Below are positions 6,947 through 7,976 of a stretch of DNA of 7,976 nt, in pieces. Each line of letters begins with the position of its first letter. Position 1 is the first letter of the stretch. The notes under the pieces are model-generated. The model searched no databases, had not been told where the DNA came from, and saw only the letters and a list, made by a program, of their open reading frames with translations. Source of the stretch: Opitutus sp. GAS368. GTDB taxonomy: Bacteria; Verrucomicrobiota; Verrucomicrobiia; Opitutales; Opitutaceae. The stretch spans positions 1 through 7,976 of the forward strand of contig CAMAXB010000138.1 of the NCBI GenBank assembly GCA_945862035.1. The letters run 5' to 3'. A program made the translations under genes and the position numbers.

Positions 6947-7699
6947 TCAGAATTCGAAATTGAAACGGACGACGGGATTCCAGTCGGCGGCGCCGTCGGA
7001 AACGCCGCGGTAGACCGCGAAGTCCCAGGACATGAATTCGTTGATCGCGTAAACCAGACCGGCGCCGATGACACCCTCCCAGGATGCGCCGCCCGTGGAT
7101 TTGGCGACGTAGGCCTCGCCGTAGGCGCTGAACGCCCCTGTTAGGGGCAGGCCGACGCTGGAGGAGGCGTACCAGTAGGTGTCATAGCCGTCGTCGGCAT
7201 CATTGCGGGCGAGGTCGAGGCCCGCCATGACGTTGAGAATTGCCCCGGATCCGAGATCGGCCTCCCAGGGCACGATCACGCCGCCCTCCACGGAGTCGTT
7301 GCCGACGCCGCCGGAGTTGGTGGGCAGCTTGAGGTAGGGTATCACCGCGGCCGATACGCCGAGGGACTCGTCCTCGTAGAACTTGTACTTGCTGCGCACG
7401 AAGAGGTCGCCGAGGCCGGAGTTACGCTCCTTGAGCCCGCCGCTGGTCACGCGCTGGCTGAGGAAGAGCTCCACGCCGATTTGGGCATCCCAGTTCGCGG
7501 TGAGGCCGGTCGAGAGAAACGTCGAGGCCGCGGCCACGGCCGTGAAGCGATCTCCGCCCTCGCGATCAATGGTGAGCGAAAGGGCGTCCATCTCGATGAG
7601 GAAGCGGCCGGGCGCCACGGTGTGAGGCACCTCGGTGGTTTGGGCGCGGGCGAAACCGGGGCTCAGGGCCAGCAGAACGAAGACCAGGCGGAAGGACAT
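6947..7699 (-). CDS. Outer-membrane beta-barrel, MetA-pathway/phenol-degradation transporter-like
   Basis: This is a 250-residue exported protein. Residues 1-19 are a signal peptide (FRLVFVLLALSPGFARA, cleaved before Q20). The mature part alternates polar and hydrophobic residues like beta-strands and ends VVRFNFEF, with the terminal Phe expected of barrels folded by the BAM machinery. SGLGDLFVRSKYKF (94-107), AAVIPYLKLPTNSGGVG (117-133) and a late NDADDGYDTYW turn (156-166) resemble the family called putative MetA pathway of phenol degradation (Phenol_MetA_deg), often annotated simply as transporter. The family name is historical, and the substrate, if any, cannot be inferred. The ATG at 7699 directly precedes the signal peptide. 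No Shine-Dalgarno is seen, since the leader there is a run of eight C on the coding strand. The gene converges with the XylR-like regulator across 85 bases, and no partner gene is visible upstream within the window. Confidence 0.8.
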   Translation of the reverse strand: MSFRLVFVLLALSPGFARAQTTEVPHTVAPGRFLIEMDALSLTIDREGGDRFTAVAAASTFLSTGLTANWDAQIGVELFLSQRVTSGGLKERNSGLGDLFVRSKYKFYEDESLGVSAAVIPYLKLPTNSGGVGNDSVEGGVIVPWEADLGSGAILNVMAGLDLARNDADDGYDTYWYASSSVGLPLTGAFSAYGEAYVAKSTGGASWEGVIGAGLVYAINEFMSWDFAVYRGVSDGAADWNPVVRFNFEF

Positions 7700-7702
7700 G
7701 AT

Positions 7703-7710
7703 GGGGGGGG
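7703..7710. repeat. G8 homopolymer in the leader of the barrel gene
   Basis: Eight G residues on the plus strand (eight C in the leader of the minus-strand gene) lie three bases before the ATG at 7699, taking the place where a Shine-Dalgarno would be. Such tracts are prone to slipped-strand length change; here a change would alter the leader, not the reading frame. Confidence 0.8.
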
Positions 7711-7867
7711 CAGTGGTTAAACGACTCAGATCGTCGCATTTTGCCGGCCATGAAACGGTAAGTTACTTCGAGGGGCCGGATTGGATTGAAAGGGAACTTT
7801 CCGGGAAAAAATTGAGGGATCAAGGCCGGGATGTTCTTGGTTTCTACTCAGGTCACGCTGGGTCTGG

Positions 7868-7938
7868 TTGGCAAGGGTGACCAATGAGGGGGCCGGTGCG
7901 TGGGTTTGGCAAGTGGCACCAAGCGGGGGTGTTGCCAA
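7868..7938. repeat. TTGGCAA repeat cluster, possible operator array
   Basis: TTGGCAAGGGTGACCAA (7868-7884) and TTGGCAAGTGGCACCAA (7906-7922) agree at 14 of 17 positions and start 38 bases apart. Each is also a dyad, TTGG-N9-CCAA. A third copy, inverted (TTGCCAA), is at 7932-7938. The cluster lies 169-239 bases upstream of the barrel gene and near the right edge, so it could serve that gene or one beyond the window. Repeated dyads suggest binding by a dimeric regulator; this is inference. Confidence 0.45.
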
Positions 7939-7976
7939 CCCGGAGCAAGCCTGAATCATGGCGTGCCCGTTCGCAG

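Larger units (their letters stand above)
7700..7976. other. 277-base right-hand intergenic region without a convincing gene
   Basis: Open frames here have no recognisable domain, no coherent codon pattern and no ribosome site, so I call none. The region should hold the promoter of the barrel gene, but I see no good -35/-10 pair. Small dyads are present: AAGTTACTT (7760-7768) and TTTCCGGGAAA (7798-7808), both symmetric about one base, plus the TTGGCAA cluster listed separately. An ATG at 7958 on the plus strand has GGAG at 7942-7945, 12 bases upstream, and could begin a gene beyond the edge, but only six codons are visible. Confidence 0.5.

Noticed and set aside
7921..7938. Sigma-54-like promoter on the minus strand (TTGGCA, then GC ten bases after the GG)
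   Set aside because: The -12 element reads CCGC, not TTGC, no enhancer-binding protein is visible, and the leader to the barrel gene would exceed 200 bases. The match is explained by the TTGGCAA repeat.
7566..7976. Small open frames in the right intergenic region (for example 7726-7959 minus, 7635-7880 plus)
   Set aside because: They have no ribosome-binding site or recognisable domain, have proline/arginine-rich or patternless composition, and overlap the signal peptide region of the barrel gene or each other.

Overview
This 7,976-base window is GC-rich and looks like a chromosome segment from a Verrucomicrobiota bacterium, most likely near the Opitutaceae. That is inferred from protein style alone. 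The evidence is a TonB-dependent receptor with the EREGN…SADAFG and SPTPDMDGDSIGGAVNLV motifs common in that group, a ThuA domain fused to a Planctomycetes/Verrucomicrobia-type (PVC) dehydrogenase propeller, and a XylR-like regulator joining a LacI-type sensor to an AraC-type DNA-binding domain. No mobile element, CRISPR array, tRNA or rRNA is visible.

Layout from left to right: (1) 1-2352, minus strand, is the N-terminal 784 codons of a secreted ThuA-PVC dehydrogenase-HEAT protein that continues past the left edge. Because no stop codon lies in the window it is easy to miss, and a 768-codon antisense open frame lies over it. (2) 2353-2468 is a short gap with a strong terminator hairpin reading leftward and a second perfect-arm hairpin directly after it. 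(3) 2469-5492, minus strand, is a TonB-dependent outer-membrane receptor of 1,007 residues. (4) 5493-5697 is a divergent promoter region with an AT-rich island and two 13-base direct repeats offset by 19 bases, a good candidate operator. (5) 5698-6861, plus strand, is the XylR-like regulator. (6) 6858-6946 is a compact convergent intergenic block packed with hairpins and short repeats. (7) 6947-7699, minus strand, is a small outer-membrane beta-barrel of the MetA-pathway/phenol-degradation transporter type. (8) 7700-7976 holds no convincing gene but has a G8 tract, small dyads and three TTGGCAA motifs.

Working model (inference): the regulator senses a small sugar-like ligand in the cytoplasm and controls the divergent receptor gene and probably itself. 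The receptor imports a carbohydrate or similar nutrient across the outer membrane, and the exported ThuA-PVC dehydrogenase oxidises or processes it in the periplasm. The terminator between receptor and enzyme genes may set their expression ratio. The substrate cannot be told from the sequence. The small beta-barrel is convergent to the regulator and may be unrelated. The gene types are familiar from this phylum; I did not find a clear candidate for an entirely new system, and the least explained items are the operator repeats, the hairpin clusters and the altered second helix-turn-helix of the regulator.
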